Shown: one piece after another, positions 1-9,627 of the stretch
How the letters are laid out: each line of letters opens with the position of its first letter
Position numbering within the stretch: position 1 is the first letter of the stretch
Source: Chara braunii
Taxonomy: Eukaryota > Streptophyta > Charophyceae > Charales > Characeae
Direction: 5' to 3'
Length of the DNA stretch: 28,256 nt
NCBI GenBank assembly: GCA_003427395.1
Contig: BFEA01000369.1
Span: forward strand, 30,896 to 59,151
Translations under genes and position numbers: made by a program
Notes under the pieces: generated by a model
What the model was told of the DNA's origin: nothing
Database searches by the model: none
The model's input: only the letters and a program-made list of their open reading frames with translations

Positions 1-534
1 CGCTGTACTACCTACTAGTGTGAGATTGAAAAACACAAGTTTGAAGATCCCAAATCACCAAGATTGCATCAAGAAGCATCCATGAGTGTAGCGCTATACT
101 ACCCACTAGTGTGAGAGTGGAAAACTCAAGTTTGAAGAGCCTAAATCACCAAGATTGCATCAAGAAGCATCCATGAGTGTAGCGTTTTCCTACCTACTAG
201 TGTGAGAGTGAAAAACAGAAGTTTGGAGAGCCCAAATCACCAAGATTGCATCAAGAAGCATCCATGAGTGTAGCGTTGTACTGCCTACCAGTGTGAGAGT
301 GAAAAATACAAGTTTGAAGAGCCCAAATCACCAAGATTGCATCAAGAAGCATCCATGAGTGTAGCACTGTACTACCTACTAGTGTGAGAGTGAAAAACTC
401 AAGTTTGAAGAGCCCAAATCACCAAGATTGCATCAAGAAGCATCCATGAGTGTATCGCTGTCCAACCTACTAGTGTGAGAGTGAAAAACACAAGTTTTGA
501 GAGCCCAAATCACCAAGATTGCATCATGGATTAT
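1..534. repeat. 91-bp minisatellite, about six units (left copy)
   Basis: The phrase catgagtgt recurs at 81, 172, 263, 354 and 445, giving an exact 91-bp period. Each unit contains cctactagtgtgagagtg, an A-rich segment and aaatcaccaagattgcatca. The last unit ends near 530, where tattagcat-like unit sequence gives way to unique sequence starting gcatcatggatta at 521. Units 1-3 correspond one-to-one with units at 26656, 26746 and 26837. Confidence 0.95.
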
Positions 535-599
535 CTAGAAAAGAATCAGAGTACTACCCCCTAGTGTGCAATTGGAAGATGAGAGTTTGAGTAGCCCTG

Positions 600-885
600 G
601 GAAGGAAGAAGATGAAATAAAAGGAAATGGAGGAGAAAGGGAGAGAGATGAGGGAGATTGAGATGGAGAAGACGACAAAGAGAAATGCAAGTGAAGAGGA
701 GGAAGGTGAACGTGAAGGGGGAAAAGATGAAGGGGGGTAAGAAGAGAAAGAAGAAGGAGGGAGGGAGGAAGAAGAAGAAAAAGAAGAAGAAAAAGAAGAA
801 GAGGAAAAAGATGAAGAGTAAGGAGAAGAAGAAGAAAAAAAAAAAGAAGCAGACGAAGAAGAAGATGAAGATGAAGAAGTCTCTT
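600..885. repeat. Purine-rich (GAA/AAG)n tract, left copy
   Basis: Nearly pure A/G on the plus strand, made of gaagaag and aaaaag runs. It matches the tract at 26960-27290. Open frames across it on either strand give only Lys/Glu- or Leu/Phe-rich low-complexity peptides, so I do not call a gene. Confidence 0.9.
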
Positions 886-1637
886 CCTTCCTCTCACCTT
901 GTTGGTTCCTTGATGATGGTGTCTCCTTGATGAAGCTTCCACTCCTTACACAATCCCCTCTAGGCTATGACTTCCTTCTTCTCCAAGCCCCTCTCTCCTC
1001 CTTCGTTACTCTCTCCCAGGCTATAGCAAGCTTGCTCAGCTATGCTTACGGAGTCCTCCCCTCTTGGAGGGCTAATGGGACTCCTCTAGCCTTTCCTTCT
1101 CTCCTACAACCAGGGGGGATATGGCGGATCACCTCCCAAGTGTCTCTCCCACCATCACTATCCTCTAGAGTCTCTCCTACCACCTCCTAGTCTCCTCTAA
1201 GCTCTTCTATTAGCATGGGCTCCTCTCTCCTCATTCCAAGTGCAAAGGTGCTCCTGTGAGCTCACTTGGGCAGCATGGGCACTCCTCATGCAAATGTGAG
1301 AGTGGCGGACTGCATCCTCAGCTTATGTAGGCTGAAACCAGCAGCCCGGCCAGCCCATGAGCCTCTCCAAGTGTCTTAGGGTGAACCGAGGTACCCCCAA
1401 CTAGGCCTCATTTTGGCCTAGTACATGCAGTCCGAGTGGTTGGTACGAACTCAGACTTCTTTTTGGCCTACTTCGGCCTCTTTTCCATTGCTCAAATGTT
1501 GTCCCCTTGGGTCGTAATGCCCAAGGGGCAACAATACTTGAAAGAAAAAGACCTTGTGAGCCTTTTTCTTGATTTTTTCAAGTTTCGGTCTCCCTTGGGT
1601 AGGCCGGAGCATTTTTTCATGTGGTGGCACATTTTCA

Positions 1638-1664
1638 GCCTTGGATCTGGCTGAGATCCAAGGC
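1638..1664. repeat. Perfect 11-bp-arm inverted repeat in the left LTR copy
   Basis: The arms gccttggatct and agatccaaggc flank a 5-base loop. The same hairpin occurs at 28082-28108 with a one-base loop difference, so its arms are conserved between the two LTR copies. Confidence 0.8.
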
Positions 1665-2051
1665 CAGTAATAATCCGTGCTACCCCCTAGTAGTTCTTGC
1701 TTCAATTTTGAGCCCCTAAGTCCACTTTTTCAATTTTTGGTGCGTCTGGCTCTCTTTTTGGGCCAAATGCACAGTTTCGTCATTTTCCCTCTTTTGTTTC
1801 TTTCCATTTTGGGCTGACACCTCATTCCAGAGCTAACCGTTTTGAGCTGGCCCACAAAAAACGGCTAGTTCCTCTCCACCACGAGATCTGATCTCAGATC
1901 CATGGTCCAAAAGAAAACCGACCTTTTCCTTTTTGCATTTTCTCTCATTTTCTGTTTTTTGATTTAGATTTTATTGAGATATGGCCCCAAGGGTCATATC
2001 TCTACATTCCGGATTGCCCTCGCTTATTCTAGGAGGGATGAGGTCACAGTT

Positions 2052-2082
2052 GGGACCTGCCAGTCCCTACTGTGCAGGTCCC
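2052..2082. repeat. 9-bp-arm inverted repeat
   Basis: Arms gggacctgc (2052-2060) and gcaggtccc (2074-2082) surround a 13-base loop containing cagtccctact. A related sequence, tagggacctgtcagtcccta, starts near 3341 in the second module copy. Confidence 0.7.
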
Positions 2083-2563
2083 AATAGGCCGACACACTCT
2101 CCTCGACTCTTTTCTCCCTTTTTGTCTCATTCTCCCTCATTTCTCTCTCATTTTGTTTCCCTCATTTCTCTCCCATTTTTCTTTCTTTTTCTTTTATTTC
2201 AGTTGTGACAAGTGTCAAACTGCTGTGCACCCTCTTTCTAGGCCCTAAGGCCTCATTCAAGGTCAGGTTCATGGTTGTTACTTGGCCGTTACATCTCGGA
2301 TTCCAACAATGGCACCCCCATGCTCCTAGAGGGCTCCATTTTGCTCCCGTTTGCCCAATTTTGAGCCCCTTTTGCTTTGATTTTCCAAGGGCAGTCTTTT
2401 CCTCATGTTGAGCCTCTTGAGGCTCTATTTTCTCACGCCTAGCTAGTCTGAGATATCTCGGACTGCTGGGCAGCCCTCCCAACACTATTATTTTGCTTTC
2501 TTTTCTCTCATGGCTCTCCCACTTGCCCCCTCTAGTACTTACACTAGTGGTGCCAATATTTTT

Positions 2564-2592
2564 CACCGTCTAGATCCTTGATCTCGACGGTG
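2564..2592. repeat. 13-bp-arm imperfect inverted repeat
   Basis: caccgtctagatc and gatctcgacggtg pair with one mismatch around a 3-base loop. It is the counterpart of the hairpin at 3802-3825. Confidence 0.75.
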
Positions 2593-3534
2593 TCGTTTGC
2601 TTGCACAAATATTCCTTGTGCTTGCTCACGGTTCCCTTGGGACGTCCCAAGTCCTCGCCATTTTCCTCCATACTAGTTCCATTTTCTTGTCTCGCTGGCA
2701 GTCCCGCAGGCGCATGTCCCGTTTATCGATTTTTATTATTTGGACCCACTTGGCCCCCGACAACATTCCGGATGGTGTCCCATTTTTATTTCTGGGGCCC
2801 CTTGCCCTAGGTGGTCTCATCCTCTCTACATGTGTGATGATTTTTCTAGGCCGTGAGATCTCATCTCTCGGTTGCCGTTTACCGTCTTTACTTGCCTCAT
2901 GCCGAAATCGCTCCTTTTTAGCCTTCCGGGCTTGCCGTGGCTCATTTTCCCTTAGCCTAGGCATCCCCATGCAGTCCATTGCAACTCAGACTGTAATGGG
3001 GGTCAGTTCCCTAGCCCCAATGCCCCACAACTGACCCTTACTCAAAAGAAAAAGAAACGGTCAATTCCCAAGTGCATCCGGACTAGATTTAGGCTCCGGA
3101 TGCACCTAAAACATGTGTTTCACCTCATGCATGTAATCTGTTTTATTCCGGTTGCAAGGGGCCTTGATTTTCTTTTATTTTCTCTGCAAAAATCAAAGAA
3201 AATCAAAGTCCCTTGTTACCGCCACATTCAATAATGAATCTGGTCACGGATGAATTTCCCCAAGTGACCGTAAGGTCTTTTTCTCTTTTCTTTTCTCTTT
3301 TCTTTTCTTTTCTTTTCTTTCCCTCCTTTCTTGGACAGTAGGGACCTGTCAGTCCCTACTTGTGGCAGTCCCTACTGACGGCCAACTCACTCACTCCATC
3401 TCACTCTTTTTGTTTTATTCTCCCACATTTTCTTTTCTTTTATCTCTTTTTTCTAGCATGTCAAGTGTCAAGTGGTCGTTAAGACCCTTTTCTAGCCTCT
3501 TCCTCTTAGTTTTGGGCCTTCCTATGCCCAAAGT

Positions 3535-3558
3535 GCAGTCCGTTATATCTCGGACTGC
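3535..3558. repeat. 8-bp-arm perfect inverted repeat
   Basis: gcagtccg and cggactgc flank the loop ttatatct. Degenerate relatives occur near 2971 (gcagtcc...cagactgt) and 1429 (gcagtccg...cagact), suggesting a recurring hairpin type in this part of the element. Confidence 0.75.
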
Positions 3559-3764
3559 AATAATGGCCTTCTCATGCCCATGGGAGTTTCCCTTCACTTC
3601 TATTTTTCTCCCATAGTGGCCCCTCCTACTCCGATTTTATCCCGGAGGGCTATTTTTCACATGGGGTCTCTTTTGACTCCATTTTCTTAAGGGAGGCTGA
3701 TCCGATATTTTTTGGATTGCGGTTGCGTCACCCTTTCTTTTCCTTTTGGCCTTCCCGTTTGTTA

Positions 3765-3786
3765 CCACTAGTGCTTGCACTAGTGG
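3765..3786. repeat. 10-bp-arm perfect palindrome
   Basis: ccactagtgc and gcactagtgg surround a 2-base spacer. It lies 15 bp from the next palindrome at 3802, so the two could form paired stem-loops. Confidence 0.8.
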
Positions 3787-3801
3787 TTCTAATGTTCTTG
3801 G

Positions 3802-3825
3802 CCGTCAAGATGTCGATCTTGACGG
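3802..3825. repeat. 10-bp-arm perfect inverted repeat
   Basis: ccgtcaagat and atcttgacgg flank the loop gtcg. It is homologous in position to the hairpin at 2564-2592. Confidence 0.8.
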
Positions 3826-3909
3826 TGCACCTTGCATTTATTATTTTCCCTCATGCGCTATCGTCGTTTCTTCTTGGGACTTTCACATGTCCCCGCCACT
3901 TATCCCGTC

Positions 3910-4025
3910 GGTGGTCCCCGACACTTAGTCCCACCGGTGGTCCCCGACACTTAGTCCCGCCGGCGGTCCCCGACACTTAGTCCCGCCGGTAGTCTCCCTT
4001 AGTCCCGCCGGCGGTCCCCGACACA
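3910..4025. repeat. 26-bp GC-rich tandem repeat, about four and a half units
   Basis: Units start at 3910, 3936 and 3962 with consensus ggyggtccccgacacttagt followed by cccrcc. A shortened unit and a partial unit follow, up to about 4025. Unit junctions such as ccgccggcgg are themselves palindromic. Confidence 0.9.
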
Positions 4026-4805
4026 TTTCGCCCCAGACGCCATTATTTTTACTTAGTCCCACATGGCCCCGGGTGCCTCTCCCCGAGGTGTCCCACGCCC
4101 CTTGGGCGTCTTGTCGCCCCATAGCGACCCCTCTCCCTTGTCTTTCCTCGCGCCTTGTGCACGCCGATTTCTTTGGTTGTGGGCCTCCGCTCCGAGGCTT
4201 CCGTAGGTGACCCCCACGTTGGCCCCTCATGCTCTGGCTTCCCGCGGCCTCTGGGCCGCCCATCCCTCGACTCCTTTATTCCTTTATCGTTGTCGTGCTG
4301 GATTTGCTGGTTCAAGGGCCCTTTGGCCTTAGTCTTATTGCATTGGAACCGCCCTCTCGGCCTCATGCTATGTTCTATGTGCCCTTGTTCTTGCGCCCGC
4401 TTGCTTGTCGTCGCTAGTTCTTTCCTCGTGTGGTTCTCACCCCAGGTCATCACTCCCTCCTGCGGCCTAATCCTCTGTATTTTCTCTCTCCTGCCTCCTC
4501 ACTCCAGATTTCTCTGTTGTGCACAATTTGCCCATATTCAGTCTCTCGAGTGATGGGGAGTTATTCGGGACTCACCAGTCCCGACACATTCCCACCACTC
4601 ATTCGTGATGTCCTCATCGCGCACCAATCTCTTGTCAGTGGGTTTTGGAGTGATAAACGGGAGAGGAGAATGAGATGTTATGGGTAGTTAGTTTGTCAGG
4701 GTCCATTTTGTCTTTTCTTGCTCCTTTCTCGGTTTTCTTCTCGTTTCCGGCCTTGGAACGGGGAGGGGTGTATAGGGTCAAGCTTTCTTTGTCCTTTATG
4801 CTTCT
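4026..4805. other. No gene recognised
   Basis: C/T-rich on the plus strand. Open frames exist on both strands, but they are low in sequence-specific features and match no family I know. Nothing further is called. Confidence 0.5.
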
Positions 4806-4809
4806 CACG

Positions 4810-5108
4810 TCTCATTCATCACCCGTAGTACATCAAAACCTCATTTGTCTCATTCATCACCCATAGTACATCAAACCCTTTTCGTCTCGTTCATCACCCT
4901 CAAAGCATCAAAAACCCCTTTCGTCTCGTTCATCACCCTCAGAACATCAAAAAACCCTTTCGTCTTGTTCATCACCCTTAGAACATCAAAAACCCCTTTC
5001 GTCTCGTTCATCACTCTTAGAATATCAAAAACCCCTTTCGTCTCGTTCACCACCCTTAAAACATAAAAAAACTCTTTCGTGTCGTTCATCACCCTCCGAA
5101 CATCAATC
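4810..5108. repeat. 39-bp tandem repeat, about eight units, open on the minus strand
   Basis: The phrase catcaaa recurs at 4831, 4869, 4906, 4945, 4984, 5023 (as tatcaaa), 5062 (degenerate) and 5101. The period settles at exactly 39 bp from 4906 on. Because 39 is 13 codons, the minus strand stays open and reads as a 13-residue repeat close to VLRVMNETKGVFD within an open frame at 5272-4871. There is no recognised domain and no independent sign that it is translated. The simplest reading is a minisatellite whose period happens to keep frame. Confidence 0.85.
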
Positions 5109-5439
5109 CTCCTTCCAATTTTTCCTCCTTCCGCTGCCCTCGCTTTTCCCTTGGGCCTTGCCATCCCAAGTGCCCTTTGGTTGGTCCTTCTTCCATCCCC
5201 TGCCAACCAGGCCCCTTTTTCGGCTTCCGTTACCTTTAATGCCTTTAGTACTTGACTCTTCGGCCCGTGCAATCCACGCCTTTTGTCACCCTTTCCTCAA
5301 CCTTGTGCTTGGCCAAATTTACATGTATTTTTCCCATGTTATTTTGCCCAGTTTTCTTTAGCCCTGCCAATTCCGCATGCATGTCACCCCCATTCTCAAA
5401 ATCCGCATTACTTAGTTTATTCCATACGCGTCTTTCTTC

Positions 5440-5815
5440 CGGCATCTCGCCAGGCCTTGCTCAAACTCATGCAAAGTCCATTACACATATATCACTTTTC
5501 TATGGGTCTTCCCAGCCCTTTCCTTAAGCCTATGCAAATCAATTACACATGCCTTCCTCTTCTAAATGCCTTGCCAGACCTTCTCTCAAGCCCATGCCAA
5601 GTCAATTACTTATCCATTCTTCTTCAAAACATCTCGTCAGGTCTTTTCTCAAGCCCATGCAAAGTCAATTAGTCATTCATTTTTTTCTTCTGGATATCTT
5701 GCCAGACCTTTTCTCAAGCCTGCGCAAAGTCAATTACTCATTTCTCTCTTTCTTCTGGACATGTTGCCAGACCTTTTCTCAAGCCTGCGCAAAGTCAATG
5801 ACACAGTTTCTTGCG
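5440..5815. repeat. About 64-bp tandem repeat, six units
   Basis: A block like gccagaccttttctcaagcc followed by ygcaaagtcaatta recurs at about 5450, 5513, 5573, 5636, 5701 and 5766, with spacing of 60-65 bp. The last two units are the most alike, which suggests recent local duplication. Confidence 0.85.
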
Positions 5816-7100
5816 CTCATGGTAACCTTCTCTTTTGCACGTTTTTTCATCGGTAGATGGCACACCTTCCCCCCACTCAAAATGCGATGTCCCCATCGCA
5901 CGACTAGTTCTCACTCGGAGACACGCAGACCTTGGCCCACCAACGAGTAGACGGATGTCGGCCCATCAGCCCCAAAAAGGAAGGATGACCTGTCCTCCCC
6001 CTGGTGATAACTCACCTCATCCCCTACTCCGTCCGACCTTTTGCCGCTTACAAGACGGGCGTCATCACTGAGGTACATCCTCACATCAGGCAGGTCGGTC
6101 CAGTCCGAAACCTCCCAGCACCCCATCTTGCCGAAAGGGTTTTCTCGCGAATGGTTCCTCCCAAGTGGTGTTTTCTTGGATACGGCCTCTTCCTTTCATG
6201 AAAGTTGAAACTCTCAATTAGTTTGCGAGTGCAGTTACGAAGACCTCGAGTCGCAGTTACTCCCGAAACGGTTGTAATGATCTGGCAGGGCGGTGTCACT
6301 CGCCCTGTGATGGTTGCGGCTTCCACCCGGTACCACGTCTGACTCCTCCCTCTGGACAATGCCGCTCAACTTAACGCGAGCTGCCGTGGTCCATTCCAAA
6401 CAACTGTGCCGCCCCTCTACGGCATGACGCGTGGTTGGGGGGGGAAAAATGAGACTTAGAAAAAAAAATGGCTCTCTCGCCCATTTGGCTTCACGCCCTT
6501 GACGTTTAGGTTCTCAATATGAAGCCCAGTTTGAACTCCCCGACTAGAGCTCGTTGTCGGGGTTAGTTCCGGACGGCTAGCATCAATCAAGGAGAGAGAT
6601 GCTTTGGTTTTTCAACCCTTATTCCTTCTTATGAGGAGCAGGTCGCGTTGAGACTTACCCTTGACGGTAGAGGTCCTGGGGTTGCGATGCATGCACCGCT
6701 CTCCCCCTTATGTTGAGACCCGAGACTAGCAGAAAATGAAAACTCGATCTCTTGCTATTTTCATGGTCGGCCCAACGACCTTACATCAAGTTGCCTACGG
6801 TCCCCTGACTATGCAATGCAATATCCAATTCTCAAACACTCTATCCATGCTATTTCCAAGGCTGATTCTCATGGTTGGTCTGGCAGCCTCTCATCAATCA
6901 AGGCCACTCTTTGTGGCCGCTCTGGCGGCCGCTTTCTTAATAATCATTCTCACAAGGGCCGACCCATCGGCCCACCTTCAATCCTCATCTTTCACATTCC
7001 CCACTATTCATTCCTTACGATCGTCCCTCCGGTCCATGCTTCTCTTGTCTTAAGGCTCAGCCTTCTTTATCCTGCCCTTCTCATTCCCATTCGTCCATTC
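5816..7100. other. No gene recognised
   Basis: Short open frames only, none with a recognisable domain. Notable local features are a run of eight G followed by A5 at about 6437-6450, an A9 run near 6460, and a hairpin at 6538-6562 (ccccgac / gtcgggg). The G-run faces the wrong way to be a polypurine tract for the minus-strand element. Confidence 0.5.
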
Positions 7101-7104
7101 TCAT

Positions 7105-7320
7105 GGTTATCTCAATGACCGACCCACCGGCCTTTTCCATCTCCTCCACCCATCCCATTGGTTATTTCAATGACCGACCCACCGGCCTTTTCCATCTCTT
7201 TCATCCATTCCATTGGCTATTTCAAGGACCGGACCACCGTCCTTTTCCATCTCTTTCATCCATCCCATTGGCTATTTCAAGGACCGACCCACCGGCCTTT
7301 TCCATCTCTTATTGCTCATT
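7105..7320. repeat. 55-bp tandem repeat, four units
   Basis: Units start at 7105, 7160, 7215 and 7270 with ggytatttcaakgaccgacc then caccggccttttccatctc. Spacing is exactly 55 bp and units are highly alike. The period is not a multiple of three, so its phase shifts between plus-strand frames. Confidence 0.92.
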
Positions 7321-7419
7321 CCAGCTCATTCTCAATCATCCTTTCTCAATCAACCTTTCTCAATCAATTATGTAGGGGACCCTAGTGCCTATTCCAAAAG
7401 GAATGACCCTTGTCATGGG

Positions 7420-7585
7420 GCATTCCCGAACAACCTGGTTAGGGTCGTTCTTATCCATTCTCAAGTCGAACAACCTGGTTAGGGCCATTTCTTTCCATTC
7501 TTAAGTCGAACAGCCTGGTTAGGGCCATTTATTTCCATTCTCAAGTCGGACAGCCCGGTTAGGGTCATTCCTTTCCATTCTCAAT
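7420..7585. repeat. 40-bp tandem repeat, four units
   Basis: gaacarcctggttagggyc recurs at 7428, 7468, 7508 and 7548 (gacagcccggtt in the last), each followed by a tttccattctcaagtc segment. Spacing is exactly 40 bp. Confidence 0.92.
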
Positions 7586-8190
7586 GTTACTGCCCGAGGG
7601 GGTGGGCCTCGAGGTTACGGATCTCATTTCAGTCTTGAAGGTTAAAAGGTGGCCATCTCATCTCACTTTTCAGCGTGCTCTTCCCTTTGTCCATTTCTCA
7701 GAGTAGTGTATTTATCCATGCATACATCCGACTTAGCGTCTAGTACTTGAGTTGGGGCTCGCGACCCCAAGCAGCACTAGCCCACCCGGTCGTTCAACCA
7801 TAGCAAAAGACAGGGGCGCCCCCTCTTATTTTCACTCGTTTTGATGACTCGGACCTTGACTATTCTCAGACTCCTTCATGACTCAGTTGGATTAGGCTCC
7901 TAGGGAAGGAGTGTTCTTCACGCCCCTTAACCCATAGGTTCCCTAACCTCTCTTGTACTCGATCAACATTCAATGCCTTGCTTTGCTCGTCAATCCGTAT
8001 TCAAAATTTCTTCCCTAAAAAAACACAATCCTCATTCCATCAAAATCTCACAATACATTTTTCCCAACTGGTCTCATCCCACGCCCCATGTCCTTGTCTT
8101 GTGTACCCACTTTTGAAGGTGGTTCATCCAAAAGTAGCCTCAATACGCTATCTTCTAACTTATCATGACACAGTCTTAGCTGGCTCTTTC
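7586..8190. other. No gene recognised
   Basis: Mixed-composition sequence downstream of the last minus-strand ORF. I see no repeat, domain or polypurine-tract candidate that I could defend. Confidence 0.45.
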
Positions 8191-8191
8191 A

Positions 8192-9078
8192 TCACTCATC
8201 CTTTGCAAGCTTACTCATACTATACACATTCTGCTCCAATGTTTTGCGAATGAAAAACAGGATTCTTGCCCAATACTCAATCAACATATAATGCCTATTG
8301 CTGTCCTGTGCCTCAACGCGCTCGGCCCCCTGTCCACCCTGTTCCTCAGCCGGCTTTCTAACCCCAAGGCCGAAGGTCTCGATTTCTCTCCTTGTCCTTG
8401 CAATTTTTCGTAGTTCTGCCTCGTTGAAAAAATCCAACGGCGTGGCTTCCACCCTTGCCCTTGCGAGTTCCCGGGTTTTGATAATCCATTCATGCTTGAC
8501 TACGCCGAGCCATTGCTCAAACCAATGGCTGGGCGTTGGCCCAAACTCATCCTCCCATCTGAAGGTTTCTTCGCGCGGCTGGTGCATCGGAGACCGCCTT
8601 TCTTCCCTAGGCCTCGAGATATCATCCCTCTCATCCCGATGCTGATTTCTATGATTTCTTGCACATCTTCCTCCTCTTCCTCCGTCTGTATGAGGCTATA
8701 TCCTCCCGTTAGGTTCTTTGGATCGTAGGTATAAGGAATCTCCGTCCTTGTCTCATACCCCTCACAACTGTCGTGGCCGCTTCGTCCTTCAAGCGGGCTT
8801 TCTCTTCTCTCCTCACCATCCTCACGCTCGTCGTGCCTGTCCTGTCCCCCCTCGCTCTCCCCATGCCAAGTCTCACGTCGTTCGCCTCTGTTGGCTCCTT
8901 CCTCGTCAAAGGCCTGAGCCTTATCTCCTATCTCTGCATTGCCCCCTTCTTTCATATTTGCCTTTTCCTTCTCGCCCTCACTGTCAGATGAGATTTCTAT
9001 ACCTTCTCCCTTGCGGAGGGGCGAGGGTCTTCTACATACGCACTTTTTTCCACCCCTACCTACCACCGGCCTGCCCAT
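8192..9078 (-). pseudogene. Post-integrase ORF of unknown function, one frameshift
   Basis: Two overlapping minus-strand frames appear to be one gene. The first starts at an ATG at 9078 and is strongly acidic and basic: SDSEGEKEKANMKEGG, then a Glu run before VQEIIEISIG. It carries on to 8500. The second, in the next frame, continues from about 8640 to 8192 with a well-formed segment (RWEDEFGPTPSHWFEQWLGV, then FFNEAELRKIARTRREIETF). The switch near 8600-8640 looks like a single indel. The C-terminal part is helical and charged, with no signal peptide; a weak hydrophobic stretch near the end (YWARILFFI) is too short for a clear membrane anchor. It sits 549 bp after integrase, where envelope-like genes sit in some LTR elements, but nothing in it looks like an envelope. 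I do not recognise the family. Confidence 0.5.
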
Positions 9079-9627
9079 GAGCCCTATTTACGACTTTCTC
9101 TTCGTTGTCCTTCACCCTTGGCTTGGTCCTGCTTCTTCCCCTCCGGTAGGCCTATTGATTGCCCCGCTGTCGTTCTCGTTGTCGAATTCCGTTTTTGTTT
9201 TTTCTCGTTTTTCTTCTAAGTCCTATATAACAAAACAACACCCGCAATGCCCCTCATACACCCGTTTCCTCAGTCCGGTAGGCAGCTCCCCTTTCCCCAG
9301 AATGCTCCCAGTATCCTTCGCATCATGTTCCTTTTATACATTTCCCTCCCTTATGCAAATGCGCCGTTTGTGAAGGTCTCATTATTTCCCCGTCAAAAAC
9401 TATGATACAATGCCCCAACAATCCTTCTCGTCGTCGCACAAGCCCGTTACCGCAAATTCCCAAGTCATCCTGCCTTTCAACCCCAGTCAGTCCAACCCAT
9501 TATCCCAGCCCCCCAAAAAAATGACAGTCCCACGAGCGCAGTCAGTGATCGAACCATAGCGTGGTCATGGCCGCTGTCAGTCCTTAACATGTTGCCCCTC
9601 GGTTTCCTTATCCTCGGCCTCCTGAAG
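9079..9627. other. Spacer between integrase and the post-integrase ORF
   Basis: About 550 bp with no supported gene. It begins just after the integrase stop and is less pyrimidine-biased than the sequence to its left. Confidence 0.5.

Larger units (their letters stand above)
1..1830 (-). repeat. Left flanking direct repeat, probable part of the 3' LTR
   Basis: This segment matches 26656-28256 in the same orientation. It runs through the 91-bp minisatellite, a GA-rich tract, a pyrimidine-rich segment at 890-1200, and a block around 1500-1830 with a strong hairpin. The match continues to the right edge of the window, so the true repeat extends past 1830 here and past 28256 there. Small indels separate the copies: three minisatellite units plus about 13 bp are missing from the right copy, and about 50 bp near 1390-1410 are missing from this one. 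As the genes are on the minus strand, this would be the 3' LTR. Its left end is outside the window and its inner end could not be fixed. Confidence 0.65.
2040..2640. repeat. Diverged duplicated module, copy 1
   Basis: It shares an ordered series of landmarks with 3335-3840: gggacctg-cagtccctac, then gacaagtgtcaa versus gtcaagtgtcaa, then atctcggattccaacaatgg versus atctcggactgcaataatgg, then a CACTAGTG-containing palindrome, then a ccgtc...gacgg hairpin. The shared order indicates duplication rather than chance. Confidence 0.6.
3335..3840. repeat. Diverged duplicated module, copy 2
   Basis: Second copy of the module at 2040-2640, same orientation, with the same landmark order. It retains perfect versions of hairpins that are imperfect in copy 1. 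Confidence 0.6.
1830..3900. other. Non-coding pyrimidine-rich region with internal duplication
   Basis: No credible gene on either strand; the short open frames have no recognisable domains and follow the base composition. The stretch contains two diverged copies of a module of roughly 0.6 kb (about 2040-2640 and 3335-3840), several strong hairpins and T/C-rich simple sequence around 3270-3325. It probably belongs to the 3' LTR or the adjacent 3' untranslated part of the element. Confidence 0.6.

Noticed and set aside
1-534. The 91-bp repeats as a CRISPR array
   Set aside because: Units are contiguous tandem copies without unique spacers, the context is eukaryotic, and no cas genes are present.
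2597-3034. 145-codon plus-strand open frame in the left non-coding region
   Set aside because: No family resemblance, wrong strand for the element, and an equally long frame on the other strand over the same bases indicates a composition effect.
6433-6452. G8A5 run followed by tg, resembling a polypurine tract and LTR start
   Set aside because: It would suit a plus-strand element, but all the retrotransposon genes are on the minus strand, and no matching LTR end was found.
8192-8587. Post-integrase ORF as an envelope gene
   Set aside because: No signal peptide, no clear membrane anchor, no cysteine pattern; only a short hydrophobic patch is visible.
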